From assembly GCA_017448545.1 (NCBI GenBank), contig JAFSLH010000023.1, forward strand, positions 1 to 64,000: a stretch of DNA of 64,000 nucleotides. Direction: 5' to 3'. Numbering within the stretch: the stretch's first letter is position 1; each line of letters opens with the position of its first letter. Positions 1 through 13,655 of the stretch are shown in pieces. Origin of the DNA: Clostridia bacterium (GTDB lineage Bacteria > Bacillota > Clostridia > Christensenellales > CAG-138). The translations under genes were made by a program, and so were the position numbers. The notes beneath the pieces are model-generated. The model did not search any database, was not told the DNA's origin, and saw only the letters and a program-made list of their open reading frames with translations.

Positions 1-8
1 CCGCCCTA

Positions 9-53
9 CAAAATTCCGTGCGCTCGCAGTGCGAGATGCAGCACGGGATTTTG
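9..53. repeat. Nested palindrome (long hairpin)
   Basis: A 13-base arm at 9-21 (CAAAATTCCGTGC) pairs with 41-53 (GCACGGGATTTTG) with one G-T position. Inside it CTCGCA (23-28) pairs with TGCGAG (30-35). An outer CCGCCC at 1-6 could pair with GGGCGG near 76-81. It has no T-run that would make it a clear terminator. It could be part of a MITE or the end of an element cut by the window start. Function unknown. Confidence 0.5.
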
Positions 54-134
54 ATATCCGCTGTCAGATAGCCTTCGGGCGGAGAAACCGGCTTCTGCCA
101 TCCTTTATCAACAGCGCCTCTCCGTACAGAAAGA

Positions 135-150
135 GTTTTGAGACAGTCCC
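135..150 (-). repeat. Transposon-end-like motif
   Basis: On the minus strand this reads GGGACTGTCTCAAAAC. Similar motifs (GGGGCTGTtcAAAA and GGGGCTGTcgCAAAA) occur at 34615 and 41137, each with no transposase next to it. The pattern resembles terminal inverted repeats of some insertion sequences, so it is read as a solo end or MITE scar. Family assignment is not possible by eye. Confidence 0.35.
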
Positions 151-200
151 TTTGTTTTGTTAAGATCAATCCCCACTCCCCGTCTGCCGGCGAAAGAGAG

Positions 201-226
201 AAGCGCCCCCGCTTTCGGGAGCGCTT
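201..226 (-). terminator. Terminator of nifJ
   Basis: An inverted repeat AAGCGC-N-CCCG/CGGG-N-GCGCTT with a 4-base loop lies 20 bases beyond the nifJ stop. On the minus strand it is followed by a pyrimidine-rich tract (TCTCTCTTTC), so termination is probable though the T-run is broken. Confidence 0.6.
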
Positions 227-245
227 CGCAGTTGTGTCCTATGCA

Positions 246-3782
<3,537 letters not shown>

Positions 3783-3825
3783 TTATTTGATCGAGGGGTC
3801 TTTGACCCCTTATCCACCATGGATT

Positions 3826-3855
3826 ATTATAACAGAAATCGGTTTCCTGTGTCAA
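3826..3855 (-). promoter_or_regulatory. SigA-type promoter of nifJ
   Basis: On the minus strand TTGACA (3850-3855) and TATAAT (3826-3831) are separated by 18 bases. The leader downstream holds a short hairpin, GGGGTC-AAA-GACCCC, between promoter and start codon. Confidence 0.8.
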
Positions 3856-3925
3856 CGCGCAAAACGGGTTTTTTCGCGAATTGCAGCAGAAAGAATCGTA
3901 TATCTTCCGCCCCTGTACGGGAACA

Positions 3926-3949
3926 GGGCGAGCCGTATTCGACTCGCCC
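3926..3949 (-). terminator. Probable terminator of thrS
   Basis: GGGCGAG/CTCGCCC inverted repeat 13 bases after the thrS stop on the minus strand. The following T-content is low, so this is a weak terminator or an mRNA 3-prime stabilising hairpin. Confidence 0.45.
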
Positions 3950-3961
3950 CGAACGGTTTTC

Positions 3962-5902
3962 TTATTTGGCTTTCGATGCGATTTCCGCCAGCAGTTTTTG
4001 CAGGAATGCGTCCACGGTCTGCGTTCCGAGATCGCCTTCCCTGCGGGACCGCACGGCTACCGTGCCGTCCTCCGCCTCCTTGTCGCCGATGACGAGCATG
4101 TACGGAATCTTCTGCATCTGCGCTTCGCGGATCTTGAAGCCGATCTTCTCGTTTCTCGCGTCGACCTCTGCGCGCACGCCGTAGCTGTCCAGCTTTTCGG
4201 TAAGCTCGCGGGAGTACGGAACGGTGCGGTCGGTAATCGGCAGAATCTTGACCTGCGTCGGCATCATCCAGGTCGGCAGCGCGCCCGCATATTCCTCGAT
4301 CAGGTACGCCAGTGTGCGCTCGTAGCAGCCGAGCGACGTCCGGTGCAGGATGTACGGCAGCGCCTTTTCGCCCTTTTCGTCGATATAGTACATGCCGAAC
4401 CGCTGCGCAAGCAGCATGTCGATCTGGATCGTGACGAGCGTATCTTCCTTGCCGTACACGTTCCGGTACTGGATATCGAGCTTCGGGCCGTAGAACGCGG
4501 CTTCGTCGATACCGATTTCATACTTGACGCCGAGATGGTCGAGAATGCGCGCCATCGCAGCCTGCGCTTCTTCCCACTGCTCCGCCGTGCCTTCGTACTT
4601 GTTCTTCGGGTTCGCGGGATCCCACTGCGAGAAGCGGAACGTGCACTTATCCCACAGGCCGACCGTGCCGAGGAAGTACTTCGACAGTTCGAGGCAATCG
4701 CGGAATTCCGATTCGAGCTGATCCGGACGAACGACCAGATGGCCTTCGGAAATCGTAAACTGCCGCACGCGGATCAGGCCGTGCATTTCGCCGGAATCCT
4801 CGTTGCGGAACAGCGTCGAGGTTTCGCCGAGCCGCATCGGCAGGTCGCGATAACTGCGCTGCCGGTTCAGATACACCTGGTACTGGAACGGGCAGGTCAT
4901 CGGACGCAGCGCGAAACATTCCTTCGTCTCGTCGTCCGCATCACCCATGATGAACATACCGTCGCGGTAGTGATCCCAGTGGCCGGAAATCTTATAGAAC
5001 TCGCGCTTGGCGAAGTACGGCGTCTTGGTCAGCAGATAGCCGTGCTTTTGCTCAACGTCCTCAACCCAGCGCTGCATCAGCTGCACAACGCGCGCGCCTT
5101 TCGGCAGCAGCACCGGCAGGCCCTGGCCGATGTTATCGACCGTCGTGAAGTACTCGAGTTCGCGGCCGAGCTTGTTGTGATCGCGCTTCTTTGCTTCTTC
5201 GAGCCGGGTGATGTACTCGTTCAGGTCTTCTTTCTTCTCAAACGCCGTGCCGTAAATACGCTGCAGCATTTTGTTCTTTTCGCTGCCGCGCCAATATGCG
5301 CCGGCGGTGCTCAGCAGTTTGATGTTCTTCACGCGCGCAGTCGTCGCCGCATGGGTACCGGCGCAAAGGTCGACAAACTCGCCCTGCCGGTAGAAGCTGA
5401 TGACCGCATCTTCCGGCAGATCGTTGATGAGCTCAACCTTATACGGCTCGCCCTTCTCTTCCATAAACCGGATCGCTTCTTCGCGCGGGAGTTCGAACCG
5501 TTCGAGCCGCAGGTTCTCGCGCTGAATCTGCTCCATCATCTTCTCGATCTTCTTGAAGTCTTCCGGCGAGAAGTTGAACGGCGCGTCAAAGTCATAGTAG
5601 AATCCTTCCTTCGTCGCGGGCCCGATGGCGAGCTTGACTTCCGGCCAAAGGCGCTTGACGGCCTGCGCCAGAATGTGCGACGCGGTATGGCGGTAGGTCC
5701 AGCGGCCGCCCTCGTCGGCAAACGTCAAAAGACGAAGCGTGCAGTCCTTTTCGATCGGCAAAAAGGCGTCGCTGCGAACGCCGTCGATCTCACAGCAGAC
5801 GACCGCCTTGCGCAGGCCCTGCGACAGCGCGGCTGCGATATCGAGCGCGTTGGTTCCGTTTTCAAATTCGCGGGACGATCCGTCCGGGAATGTGATCAGC
5901 AT
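3962..5902 (-). CDS. thrS: Threonyl-tRNA synthetase
   Basis: A class II aminoacyl-tRNA synthetase of 646 residues that charges tRNA-Thr. It has an N-terminal TGS domain (residues 1-60). The editing domain follows, with HTASH near 71 and CAGTH near 181. The catalytic core has motif 2/3 elements including RPMTCPFQ near 332 and GETSTLFRNE. The C-terminal anticodon-binding domain ends the protein. The start is at 5902, where AGGAGG sits 10 bases upstream; the open frame continues 29 codons further but that part overlaps the T-box leader. Expression should respond to uncharged tRNA-Thr through the T-box upstream. Confidence 0.97.
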   Translation of the reverse strand: MLITFPDGSSREFENGTNALDIAAALSQGLRKAVVCCEIDGVRSDAFLPIEKDCTLRLLTFADEGGRWTYRHTASHILAQAVKRLWPEVKLAIGPATKEGFYYDFDAPFNFSPEDFKKIEKMMEQIQRENLRLERFELPREEAIRFMEEKGEPYKVELINDLPEDAVISFYRQGEFVDLCAGTHAATTARVKNIKLLSTAGAYWRGSEKNKMLQRIYGTAFEKKEDLNEYITRLEEAKKRDHNKLGRELEYFTTVDNIGQGLPVLLPKGARVVQLMQRWVEDVEQKHGYLLTKTPYFAKREFYKISGHWDHYRDGMFIMGDADDETKECFALRPMTCPFQYQVYLNRQRSYRDLPMRLGETSTLFRNEDSGEMHGLIRVRQFTISEGHLVVRPDQLESEFRDCLELSKYFLGTVGLWDKCTFRFSQWDPANPKNKYEGTAEQWEEAQAAMARILDHLGVKYEIGIDEAAFYGPKLDIQYRNVYGKEDTLVTIQIDMLLAQRFGMYYIDEKGEKALPYILHRTSLGCYERTLAYLIEEYAGALPTWMMPTQVKILPITDRTVPYSRELTEKLDSYGVRAEVDARNEKIGFKIREAQMQKIPYMLVIGDKEAEDGTVAVRSRREGDLGTQTVDAFLQKLLAEIASKAK

Positions 5903-5946
5903 AGGTATCTTTCCTCCTAAAATGTTTCTTGTTTCAAAATACAACA

Positions 5947-6138
5947 GCGTCCTTGCATAACACAAGGACGCCGCAATGCGTGGTTCCACCCTGTTTGGGA
6001 CTCTTTGCGCTGTATCGGGCGCGCCCGCTTCAATCCTCCGGCGGTCTTCCCGCTGTACACGGCGCGACCCTTTGCACCACCCGGTCGCTCGCTCAGCCGT
6101 GCCGATAAACGGTACTGCTTCCGAAATCCTCTTGAAGC
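5947..6138 (-). promoter_or_regulatory. T-box leader of thrS
   Basis: The minus strand carries the conserved T-box core AGGGTGGAACCACGC (5978-5992). It is followed by the terminator hairpin GCGTCCTTG/CAAGGACGC (5947-5971) and a T-rich tract. Upstream sequence to about 6138 can fold into Stem I. In T-box leaders, uncharged tRNA pairs with a specifier codon and the T-box bulge and lets transcription continue. The linked gene implies tRNA-Thr; the specifier codon was not assigned. Confidence 0.92.
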
Positions 6139-6144
6139 ATTCGT

Positions 6145-6173
6145 ATCATATCACCGATTGCGCTGCTTGTCAA
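6145..6173 (-). promoter_or_regulatory. SigA promoter of T-box-thrS
   Basis: TTGACA (6168-6173) and TATGAT (6145-6150) on the minus strand with an exact 17-base spacer. The predicted transcript starts near 6138 at the head of the T-box leader. Confidence 0.88.
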
Positions 6174-6209
6174 GCCGCACAATCCGCCTTACGGAACTTT
6201 ACGGCCGTA

Positions 6210-6528
6210 TTAACCGCCGTTGTTCGCCGCTTCCCCTGCCGGGGCGTCACCGTTCTTCGCCGGGGCTTCGCCGCCGCTGCTGGATTCTTCTCCGCCGCCG
6301 CTGCCGGCTTCATTGTCGTCACGATTGCCGGTGTTCATCGAACCCATCGTCCCGGCGGTAGCTGAGATAATCCTTCATGTAGGTGGAGTCGGCGTAAATG
6401 TTGTTCAGACTCATCTTGTTCAGGCCGTGATACGTCTGATCGTCGACAAACTTGCCGAAATTGACCTTGAAGCTGTACTGGTCGCTGTTCGGATTCGACG
6501 CGATGGAGGAAAGGCTCGTGTTGCCTTT
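6210..6528 (-). pseudogene. Decayed CotH-kinase family remnant
   Basis: Starting directly after the ileS stop, the minus strand reads KGNTSLSS followed by FKVNFGKFVDD, YHGLNKMSLNNIYAD and YMKDYLSY. These match core motifs of CotH (spore-coat kinase-like) proteins. The frame then shifts and a second frame continues into a Gly/Ser/Glu/Ala-rich tail ending at 6210. There is no start codon, no N-terminal half, and the middle and C-terminal kinase parts are missing, so this is a pseudogene with internal deletion. The family call rests on motif recall and would need a profile search. Confidence 0.6.
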
Positions 6529-9500
6529 TCACAGTTTTTCGACCGAGAGTGTAATCTCTCTGCCGTTGATATTCCATGCCTTTTCGTAGCCGGCGAGCGA
6601 CGGCTCCAACGCGTCGGCCAGCGTGTCTGCCATGATGCCGGTACGGTTCGCTGCCAGCAGTGCGGCGAGCGGAGACGCTTCATCGTAACCGATGCGGATA
6701 TGGTCGGCAACCTCGAATCCGGCTTCCTTGCGCATCGTCTGCAGCTTGGACGTGATCTCACGCACGTTGCCTTCCTCGATCAGCGCGGGTGTCAGGTTCG
6801 TGTTCAGCACGACCGTCAGGCCGTTGTCGCTTTCGGAAACATAGCCCGCCTTTTGCTGCGCGGAAACCAGCACGTCGTCCTTTTCGAGCGAAACGGTCGT
6901 TCCGTCGCAATCGAACGTGTACGCCCGGCCCGCATTGTGCGCGGCGACCACCGCGTCTCCGACGCCCTCGGAAGCGAGATGTGCCGAGATTGCGCGGAGC
7001 AGTTTGCCGTAGCGCGGCCCGAGCGTGCGCAGCTGCGGCTTCGTCTGGTAGGAAATGAAACCGGATGCATCTGCGACGTATTCTACTTTCTTGATGTTCA
7101 GCTCGTCGGCAAGGATCGCCGTTTCGGCTTCGGTCAGCGCATCGCCCTGCACAAACATCTCAGCCAGCGGCTGCCGGATCTTGCAGGCAGCGTTGTTGCG
7201 CGCGGCGCGGCCGAGCGTAACGATCTCCAGCACGCGTTCCATGCCCCGCTCCAGTTCGGCGTCGATATAGCTCTCGTCCGCAACCGGGAAATCGCAAAGG
7301 TGTACCGATTCCGGCGCGTGGTCGTCCACGGTGCGCACCATGTTCTGATACATGGCCTCGCTCATGAACGGCACGAACGGCGCGGACAGCAGCGCCAGCG
7401 TCTTCAGTACCGTATACAGCGTCATGTATGCCGCTTCCTTGTCGTCGGTCATCTCGGAGCCCCAATAGCGCTCACGGCCGCGGCGGACGTACCAGTTGGA
7501 AAGCTCGTCGACAAAGTCCTGCAGCGCACGACCGGCTTCGGTGATGCGGATATGGTCCAGATGATCGTCCACGGTTCGGATCAGCGTATGCAGCCGCGAC
7601 AGAATCCAGCGATCCATCAGCGACAGGTTCTCGCGCTTCAGCGCATGCTTTGTCGGATCGAATCCGTCGATGTCCGCGTACAGAATATAGAACGCATAGG
7701 TGTTCCACAGCGTGGACAGGAACTTGCGCTGATACTCCGACACGTTCTCGCCGGAGAACCGCGACGGCAGCCACGGCGCGGAAGCAGTATAGAAATACCA
7801 GCGAACCGCGTCGGCGCCCTGTTTGTCCAGCACGTCCTTCGGCGCGACGACGTTGCCGATGTGCTTCGACATCTTCTTTCCGTCCTTGTCGCAGACGAGA
7901 CCGAGCACGAGGCAGTTTTCGAACGGCGCCTTGTCGAACAGACAGGTCGCGATCGCGAGCAGCGTATAGAACCAGCCGCGCGTCTGATCGACCGCTTCGG
8001 AGATGAACGCTGCCGGATAGCGGCGCTCGAACACCTCTTTGTTCTCAAAGGGGTAATGCCACTGTGCAAACGGCATCGAACCGCTGTCGAACCAGCAGTC
8101 GATCACGACCGGTTCGCGCTTCATGCGCTTGCCGCACTTCGGACAATAGACGTTCACCGCGTCGATGTACGGCTTATGCAGCTCGATATCGTCCGGGCAG
8201 TTGTCGGACATGGCTTTCAGTTCGGCTTTGCTGCCGATGACGTGCACATGACCGCAGTCGCACATCCACACGGGCAGCGGCGTGCCCCAATACCGCTCGC
8301 GGCTGACGCCCCAGTCGATGACGTTCTCGAGGAAGTTGCCCATGCGGCCTTCCTTGATCGTGTCCGGCATCCAGTTCACGGAACGGTTGAACGCGATCAG
8401 CTTGTCCTTGACCGCGGTCATCTTAATGAACCAGCTTTCGCGGGCGTAATAGATCAGCGGCGTATCGCAGCGCCAGCAGAACGGATAGCTGTGCTCAAAC
8501 GGCAGCGCGGCGTAGAGCTTTCCGCTCTCTTTCAGCGCGGCCAGCACCGGTTTGTCCGCTTCCTTGACAAACAGACCGTCCCACGGCGTACCGCCGTAGA
8601 GATGGCCGCTTGCATTGACGAACTGCACGAACGGCAGATCCCACACCTTTCCGACGCGGTTGTCGTCTTCGCCGAACGCCGGCGCGATATGCACAACGCC
8701 GGTACCGTCGGTCAGCGTGACGTAATCGTCGGCTACGACACGGTAGCCCTTCTTGCCCTTGAACTGCACCGGCAGTTCGAACAGCGGCTCGTATTCGAGA
8801 CCGACCAGGTCTTCACCGCTGCAGCGGGAGACGATTTCAGCGTTTTCGCCGATTACGCTCGGAACGAGCGCTTCGGCCAGGATGTAGGTTTCGTCGTCTT
8901 TTTTGACCTTCACATACGTCTCGTGCGCGTTGACGCACAGCGCAACGTTCGACGGGAGCGTCCAGGGCGTCGTCGTCCAGGCAAGGATCGCCGTGTTGCT
9001 GCCGTCCTTCAGGAAGAACTTCGCAATCGCGGACACTTCCTTGACGTCGTGATACCCCTGCGCGACTTCGTGGCTCGACAGCGCGGTGCCGCAGCGCGGG
9101 CAGTACGGAACGATCTTATGGCCCTTATACAGCAGGCCCTTTTCGTGGATCGTCTTCAGCGCCCACCATTCGGACTCGATATAATTGTCATGGTAGGTGA
9201 CGTACGGGTCCTTCATGTCGCACCAGAACCCGACGCGGTCGGACATCTCCTCCCACTGGCTCTCGTACTTCCAGACCGACGCTTTGCAGGCCTTGATAAA
9301 CGGCTCCACGCCGTACGCTTCGATCTGTTCCTTACCGTCCAGGCCGAGCTGCTTTTCGACTTCGAGCTCCACGGGCAACCCGTGCGTATCCCAGCCGGCT
9401 TTGCGCAGCACGTCGTAGCCCTTCATCGTCTTATAGCGCGGGATCAGGTCCTTGATGCTGCGGGTCAGAACGTGGCCGATATGCGGCTTGCCGTTCGCCG

Positions 9501-9645
9501 TCGGCGGGCCGTCGAAAAACGTATATGCCGGCGCGCCCTTCCGCAGCGCAACGCTCTTTTCGAAGATTTTGTTCTCTTTCCAAAACGCAAGCGTGTCCAG
9601 CTCGCGCGCAACAAAATTCATGTCAGTCGATACTTTTTGATACAT
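6529..9645 (-). CDS. ileS: Isoleucyl-tRNA synthetase
   Basis: A class Ia synthetase of 1038 residues. HIGH is intact in GKPHIGH near residue 55 and the KMSKS-type loop is KKMSKH near 592. The CP1 editing insert lies between them and an anticodon-binding region follows. Length and the opening [18 protein letters not shown] context resemble the longer, eukaryote-like IleRS type found in many Clostridia and linked in the literature to mupirocin tolerance; that subtype is inferred. The start is at ATG 9645 with GGAG six bases upstream; an in-frame TTG at 9657 overlaps that site. No T-box is visible upstream, in contrast to thrS. The stop is immediately followed by the cotH remnant. Confidence 0.96.
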   Translation of the reverse strand: MYQKVSTDMNFVARELDTLAFWKENKIFEKSVALRKGAPAYTFFDGPPTANGKPHIGHVLTRSIKDLIPRYKTMKGYDVLRKAGWDTHGLPVELEVEKQLGLDGKEQIEAYGVEPFIKACKASVWKYESQWEEMSDRVGFWCDMKDPYVTYHDNYIESEWWALKTIHEKGLLYKGHKIVPYCPRCGTALSSHEVAQGYHDVKEVSAIAKFFLKDGSNTAILAWTTTPWTLPSNVALCVNAHETYVKVKKDDETYILAEALVPSVIGENAEIVSRCSGEDLVGLEYEPLFELPVQFKGKKGYRVVADDYVTLTDGTGVVHIAPAFGEDDNRVGKVWDLPFVQFVNASGHLYGGTPWDGLFVKEADKPVLAALKESGKLYAALPFEHSYPFCWRCDTPLIYYARESWFIKMTAVKDKLIAFNRSVNWMPDTIKEGRMGNFLENVIDWGVSRERYWGTPLPVWMCDCGHVHVIGSKAELKAMSDNCPDDIELHKPYIDAVNVYCPKCGKRMKREPVVIDCWFDSGSMPFAQWHYPFENKEVFERRYPAAFISEAVDQTRGWFYTLLAIATCLFDKAPFENCLVLGLVCDKDGKKMSKHIGNVVAPKDVLDKQGADAVRWYFYTASAPWLPSRFSGENVSEYQRKFLSTLWNTYAFYILYADIDGFDPTKHALKRENLSLMDRWILSRLHTLIRTVDDHLDHIRITEAGRALQDFVDELSNWYVRRGRERYWGSEMTDDKEAAYMTLYTVLKTLALLSAPFVPFMSEAMYQNMVRTVDDHAPESVHLCDFPVADESYIDAELERGMERVLEIVTLGRAARNNAACKIRQPLAEMFVQGDALTEAETAILADELNIKKVEYVADASGFISYQTKPQLRTLGPRYGKLLRAISAHLASEGVGDAVVAAHNAGRAYTFDCDGTTVSLEKDDVLVSAQQKAGYVSESDNGLTVVLNTNLTPALIEEGNVREITSKLQTMRKEAGFEVADHIRIGYDEASPLAALLAANRTGIMADTLADALEPSLAGYEKAWNINGREITLSVEKL

Positions 9646-9684
9646 TCGTAACTCCAAATTCCGCCGGTCGGTCGTTCGAGCGGC

Positions 9685-10776
9685 TTATTCGAGAAAATCT
9701 TTCAGTTTCTTGCTGCGCGAAGGATGGCGGAGTTTCCGCAGTGCCTTCGCTTCGATCTGCCGGATGCGCTCACGCGTGACGTTGAATTCGCGTCCGACTT
9801 CCTCGAGCGTGCGCGCTTTGCCGTCTTCCAGACCGTACCGCAGCTTCAGCACCTTTGCTTCACGCGGCGTCAGCGTGCTGAGCACCTCCGCAAGCTGCTC
9901 CTTCAGAAGCGAGGTCGCAACCGCATCTGCCGGCGCGGGCGCGTCGTCGTCCGGGATGAAGTCGCCGAGGTGCGAATCGTCTTCCTCGCCGATCGGCGTT
10001 TCGAGCGAAACCGGTTCCTGCGCGATTTTCAGAATCTCGCGAACCTTTTCTTCCGAAATGCCCATTTCCTTTGCAATCTCATCGGGGCGCGGATCGCGGC
10101 CGAATTCCTGCACAAGCTGCCGGTTCACGCGGATCAGCTTGTTGATCGTTTCGACCATGTGCACCGGAATCCGAATCGTGCGGGCCTGATCCGCGATCGC
10201 GCGGGTAATCGCCTGGCGAATCCACCAGGTCGCGTACGTCGAGAACTTATAGCCCTTGCGATAGTCGAACTTTTCGACCGCCTTGATCAGGCCGAGATTG
10301 CCCTCCTGAATCAGGTCGAGAAACAGCATGCCGCGTCCGACGTACCGCTTTGCAATCGAAACGACGAGACGCAGGTTCGCTTCCGCCAGCTGATGCTTTG
10401 CGTCGAGGTCGCCGGCCGCCATGCGCTTGGCGATTTCAATCTCTTCCTCCGCCGTCAAAAGCGGCACTTTGCCGATTTCCTTGAGGTACATGCGCACCGG
10501 GTCGTCAATATTGATGCCCTCGTTTGCGCCGAGCACGGTTTCGAGCTGTGCGATTTCTTCGTTGATGTCCTCCGGTACTTCGATTTCTTCAACGATGTCG
10601 ATGTTGAGTTCTTCAAACTCGGAATAGATCTTTTCAATCTGTTCCTGATCCAGTTCCAGCTCGCTGAGCGCTTCCATGACCTCGCCATAGGTCAGCATGC
10701 CCTTCTGCTTGCCCGCATCCAGCAGCTTTTGGATTTCGACCGCCGGATCTTTGGGCGTTGTCTGTTGCTTTGTCAT
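9685..10776 (-). CDS. rpoD: Primary RNA polymerase sigma factor (SigA/RpoD)
   Basis: A group 1 sigma-70 factor of 363 residues. A short region 1.1 is followed by region 1.2 ([11 protein letters not shown]), and region 2 with [18 protein letters not shown] and [10 protein letters not shown] for -10 binding. Region 3 follows, and region 4 has the helix-turn-helix [17 protein letters not shown] near the C-terminus for -35 binding. The many TTGACA/TATAAT promoters in this window fit this factor. GGAG lies seven bases before the ATG, and the gene follows dnaG by 11 bases in the dgt-dnaG-rpoD operon. Confidence 0.97.
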   Translation of the reverse strand: MTKQQTTPKDPAVEIQKLLDAGKQKGMLTYGEVMEALSELELDQEQIEKIYSEFEELNIDIVEEIEVPEDINEEIAQLETVLGANEGINIDDPVRMYLKEIGKVPLLTAEEEIEIAKRMAAGDLDAKHQLAEANLRLVVSIAKRYVGRGMLFLDLIQEGNLGLIKAVEKFDYRKGYKFSTYATWWIRQAITRAIADQARTIRIPVHMVETINKLIRVNRQLVQEFGRDPRPDEIAKEMGISEEKVREILKIAQEPVSLETPIGEEDDSHLGDFIPDDDAPAPADAVATSLLKEQLAEVLSTLTPREAKVLKLRYGLEDGKARTLEEVGREFNVTRERIRQIEAKALRKLRHPSRSKKLKDFLE

Positions 10777-10787
10777 TTCCCGTCTCC

Positions 10788-12539
10788 TTATCGTTTCGCC
10801 TTGATTTGCTGTTGTATTTTCTGTAAAAGTTCCATACGCTCCTCTGCCGAAAGGTTCGGCTCCGAAAGCCGTTTCTGCAGCGCCGAAAGCTGTTCCTGTC
10901 CGCGTTCCGCGCGCAGCTTGCGGATGCAGTCCTCCGCGGTACGCAAGCCGTTCTGCACCGCGCCGTCGTCGCGCAGCAGCGTCGATACCGTTTCGGCAGC
11001 GGCCTGATCGAGCTCCGCGATGTATTGCGCAAGCTGCAGTTTCGGATCGCGATACAGCGCGACGAGCAGCGCTTTGAACGGTTCCGTTTCAATCAGCTCG
11101 TCCGCATGTTCGCGCCGTGCATACGCCGTCGCCGCCGGATCGATCAGGCAGGCGGCCAGCAGCGTGCGCTCGGTCACGGTTCGCGCTTCGTCCGGCGCAT
11201 CGTTCCGCCGCCGGAACACGCCGCGCCTTGTCGGCGCATCGTTCACAATCATGCCGCCGCTCCGCGTGCCCTGCGCCTCGAGCGCTTCGACCGCATACCC
11301 GGTCATATCGGCGATCAGCTTATAGTACCGGCCCTGCTCGATCGGCTGCAGCGATGCGACAAAGGCGCAGGCCCGCATCGCAAACCGCTCGCGGTCGTTT
11401 TCGTCGGATAGATTCAGCCCGTTTGCATAGGTGCGCACCTTGAATTCGTTCAGCGTCTGCGCGTTTTCCTTGAGCCGGTCGAAGCCCGATTTGCCGTACA
11501 GCTGCACGTATTCGTCCGGATCGAGATCGTCCGGGAACGTAATCACGCGCACCTCGAGCCCCTCGCCCTTCAGAATGTCCAGACCGCGCACGGTGGCGTT
11601 CTGTCCCGCGGCGTCGCCGTCGTACGCGATGTAGACGGTTTCGACGTAGCGGCGCAAAAGACGCGCCTGCTGCTGCGTCAGCGCCGTACCGAGGCTTGCG
11701 ACCGCGTTCGTTACGCCGGCTTTGTACAGCCCGATCACGTCCATATACCCCTCGACCATGATCAGGTCGGCGAGCTTTTCGTTCTTGTGCAGGTACAGAC
11801 CGTACAGATTGTTCCGCTTGTTATAGATCGGCGTATCGCCGGTATTGATGTACTTCGGTTTGGAATCGTCCAGCACCCGCGCGCCGAATCCGAGCACCTG
11901 CCCGTTCACGCCGATGATCGGATAGATCATGCGGCCGCGATACGCATCGTAATCGGAATTCTTGTCCTCGTTGTGCACGAGAAGGCCGGCGTCGAGCAGT
12001 TCCTTTTTCGTGAATCCCTGCTTGGTCAGCCGATTCATCAGCCCGTCCCAGCTGTCGGGCGCATAACCGAGACCGAACCGCTTTACGATCTCCGCGGTCA
12101 GTCCGCGCTGCGCGGCATAGTCGCGCCCCGGCTTCCCGAGCGTCGGATCGGTAAAGCACTCGAAATAGTACCTTGCCGCCGCACGCGTCGCCTCATACAG
12201 CCGGTTCTTATGCGCGCGCATCAGCTGCAGCTCCCTGTCGTCCGTTTCTTTCGGCATCTCCATTCCGGCGCGTTCCGCAAGGTGCCGCACGGCCTCGCCG
12301 TAGGTCAGCCGCTCCATCGCCATGATGAACTGAATTACCGATCCGCCGGCGTGACAGCCGAAGCAGTAAAACACCTGCTTGTCCGGTGAAACGGAGAACG
12401 ACGGCGTTTTCTCGCCGTGCAACGGACAACAGGCCCAAAGCCTGCGGCCCTTGGGCTTGAGATCAACGTATGACGAGACCACCGAAACGATCTCATTGCG
12501 GGAGAGCAGCTCGTCGAGCCACGCAGCAGGAAATGCCAT
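10788..12539 (-). CDS. dnaG: DNA primase
   Basis: Synthesises RNA primers at the replication fork together with the replicative helicase. The 583-residue protein has the N-terminal CHC2 zinc finger ([14 protein letters not shown] with the later FGC, residues about 36-60). It then has the RNA polymerase core and a TOPRIM fold with EGYMDVIGL near 262 and DGDAAG near 306. The C-terminal helicase-binding part is present. It sits between dgt and rpoD with short gaps. Confidence 0.96.
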   Translation of the reverse strand: MAFPAAWLDELLSRNEIVSVVSSYVDLKPKGRRLWACCPLHGEKTPSFSVSPDKQVFYCFGCHAGGSVIQFIMAMERLTYGEAVRHLAERAGMEMPKETDDRELQLMRAHKNRLYEATRAAARYYFECFTDPTLGKPGRDYAAQRGLTAEIVKRFGLGYAPDSWDGLMNRLTKQGFTKKELLDAGLLVHNEDKNSDYDAYRGRMIYPIIGVNGQVLGFGARVLDDSKPKYINTGDTPIYNKRNNLYGLYLHKNEKLADLIMVEGYMDVIGLYKAGVTNAVASLGTALTQQQARLLRRYVETVYIAYDGDAAGQNATVRGLDILKGEGLEVRVITFPDDLDPDEYVQLYGKSGFDRLKENAQTLNEFKVRTYANGLNLSDENDRERFAMRACAFVASLQPIEQGRYYKLIADMTGYAVEALEAQGTRSGGMIVNDAPTRRGVFRRRNDAPDEARTVTERTLLAACLIDPAATAYARREHADELIETEPFKALLVALYRDPKLQLAQYIAELDQAAAETVSTLLRDDGAVQNGLRTAEDCIRKLRAERGQEQLSALQKRLSEPNLSAEERMELLQKIQQQIKAKR

Positions 12540-12551
12540 GCAGTCCCTTTC

Positions 12552-13565
12552 TCAGATCCCGTCCCAGCCGGTCGGGACAAAAATGCGTTCATAATCCCGG
12601 ATCGCGTAATTGTCGGTCATGCCGGAAAGAAAATCCGCCACGGCGCGTTCGCGTCCGTCCCGTTCCATAATGCTCCGATAATCCGCGGGCAGTTCGTCCG
12701 GATGATCGAAATAATGTCCGTAAAGACTTTTCACCAAAGCCCGCGCTTTGATTTCCTCATGCTTCGCGATCGGATTCAGATATACGTTCTCGAACATAAA
12801 CGCGCGCAGCACTTCAAACTCGGCGGCAAAGTCGTCCGAAAAGCGGATGACCGGACTCTCCAGACTGTTTTCCACCAGGTTCAGAATCAGGTTGTTGATG
12901 CGGGCGGAATGCGTTTCCCCGAACAGCAGCTTGCATGACCGGGGAATCCTGTCCTCGGTCAGCACGCCGGCGCGGATCGCGTCGTCAATATCGTGATTCA
13001 GATAGGCAATGCGGTCGGCAAAGGAAACGACCTTCCCTTCGACCGTTGCGGGACGGCCGCTGCGCTTATGGTTCACAATCCCGTCGCGCACTTCCCAGGT
13101 CAGATTCAGACCCTTGCCGTCATATTCAAGCTTCTCCACGACGCGCAGACTCTGCACATTATGCTCAAACCCGCCGGGCACCAGCGCGTTCAAAACGTCC
13201 TCGCCCGCATGTCCGAACGGCGTATGCCCGAGATCGTGCCCCATCGCAATCGCTTCGGTCAGGTCTTCGTTCAGCCGCAGCGCGCGCGAAATCGTCCGGG
13301 CGATCTGCGTCACTTCAAGCGTGTGCGTCAGGCGCGTCCGGTAATGGTCGCCCGTCGGGGAAAGGAACACCTGCGTTTTGTGCTTCATGCGGCGGAACGC
13401 TTTGCAATGCAGAATCCGGTCGCGGTCGCGGATGAAATCCGTGCGCAGCGGACAGGGCTCCATCGGCGTTTCCCGCCCGCGCGTATTCACAACCAGCATC
13501 GCATACGGCGACAGCATCTGCCGTTCCCATTCCTCGCGCAGCTTGCGCAAGCTCCCGTCCTGCAT
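12552..13565 (-). CDS. dgt: dGTPase-like HD-domain phosphohydrolase
   Basis: A 337-residue deoxyguanosine triphosphohydrolase-like protein. The HD metal site is seen in LTHTLEVTQIA and in GHDLGHTPFGHAGE near residue 110. Family members hydrolyse dNTPs to nucleoside and triphosphate. GGAGG lies six bases before the ATG. It is first of the dgt-dnaG-rpoD cluster, an arrangement common in Clostridia, which links dNTP control with replication. Substrate preference cannot be read from the sequence. Confidence 0.9.
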   Translation of the reverse strand: MQDGSLRKLREEWERQMLSPYAMLVVNTRGRETPMEPCPLRTDFIRDRDRILHCKAFRRMKHKTQVFLSPTGDHYRTRLTHTLEVTQIARTISRALRLNEDLTEAIAMGHDLGHTPFGHAGEDVLNALVPGGFEHNVQSLRVVEKLEYDGKGLNLTWEVRDGIVNHKRSGRPATVEGKVVSFADRIAYLNHDIDDAIRAGVLTEDRIPRSCKLLFGETHSARINNLILNLVENSLESPVIRFSDDFAAEFEVLRAFMFENVYLNPIAKHEEIKARALVKSLYGHYFDHPDELPADYRSIMERDGRERAVADFLSGMTDNYAIRDYERIFVPTGWDGI

Positions 13566-13655
13566 GGCGCTCCTCCGATTCCCGAAAAGTCAGTACCTTC
13601 TTATTCACCGTTTCTTTCGAAAATCCTTTTTTTCGCCGAAAACAACGGAAACCGT

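Noticed and set aside
6220..9651. Open frame of 1143 codons on the plus strand opposite ileS
   Set aside because: Same antisense artefact; ileS on the minus strand has all class Ia motifs.
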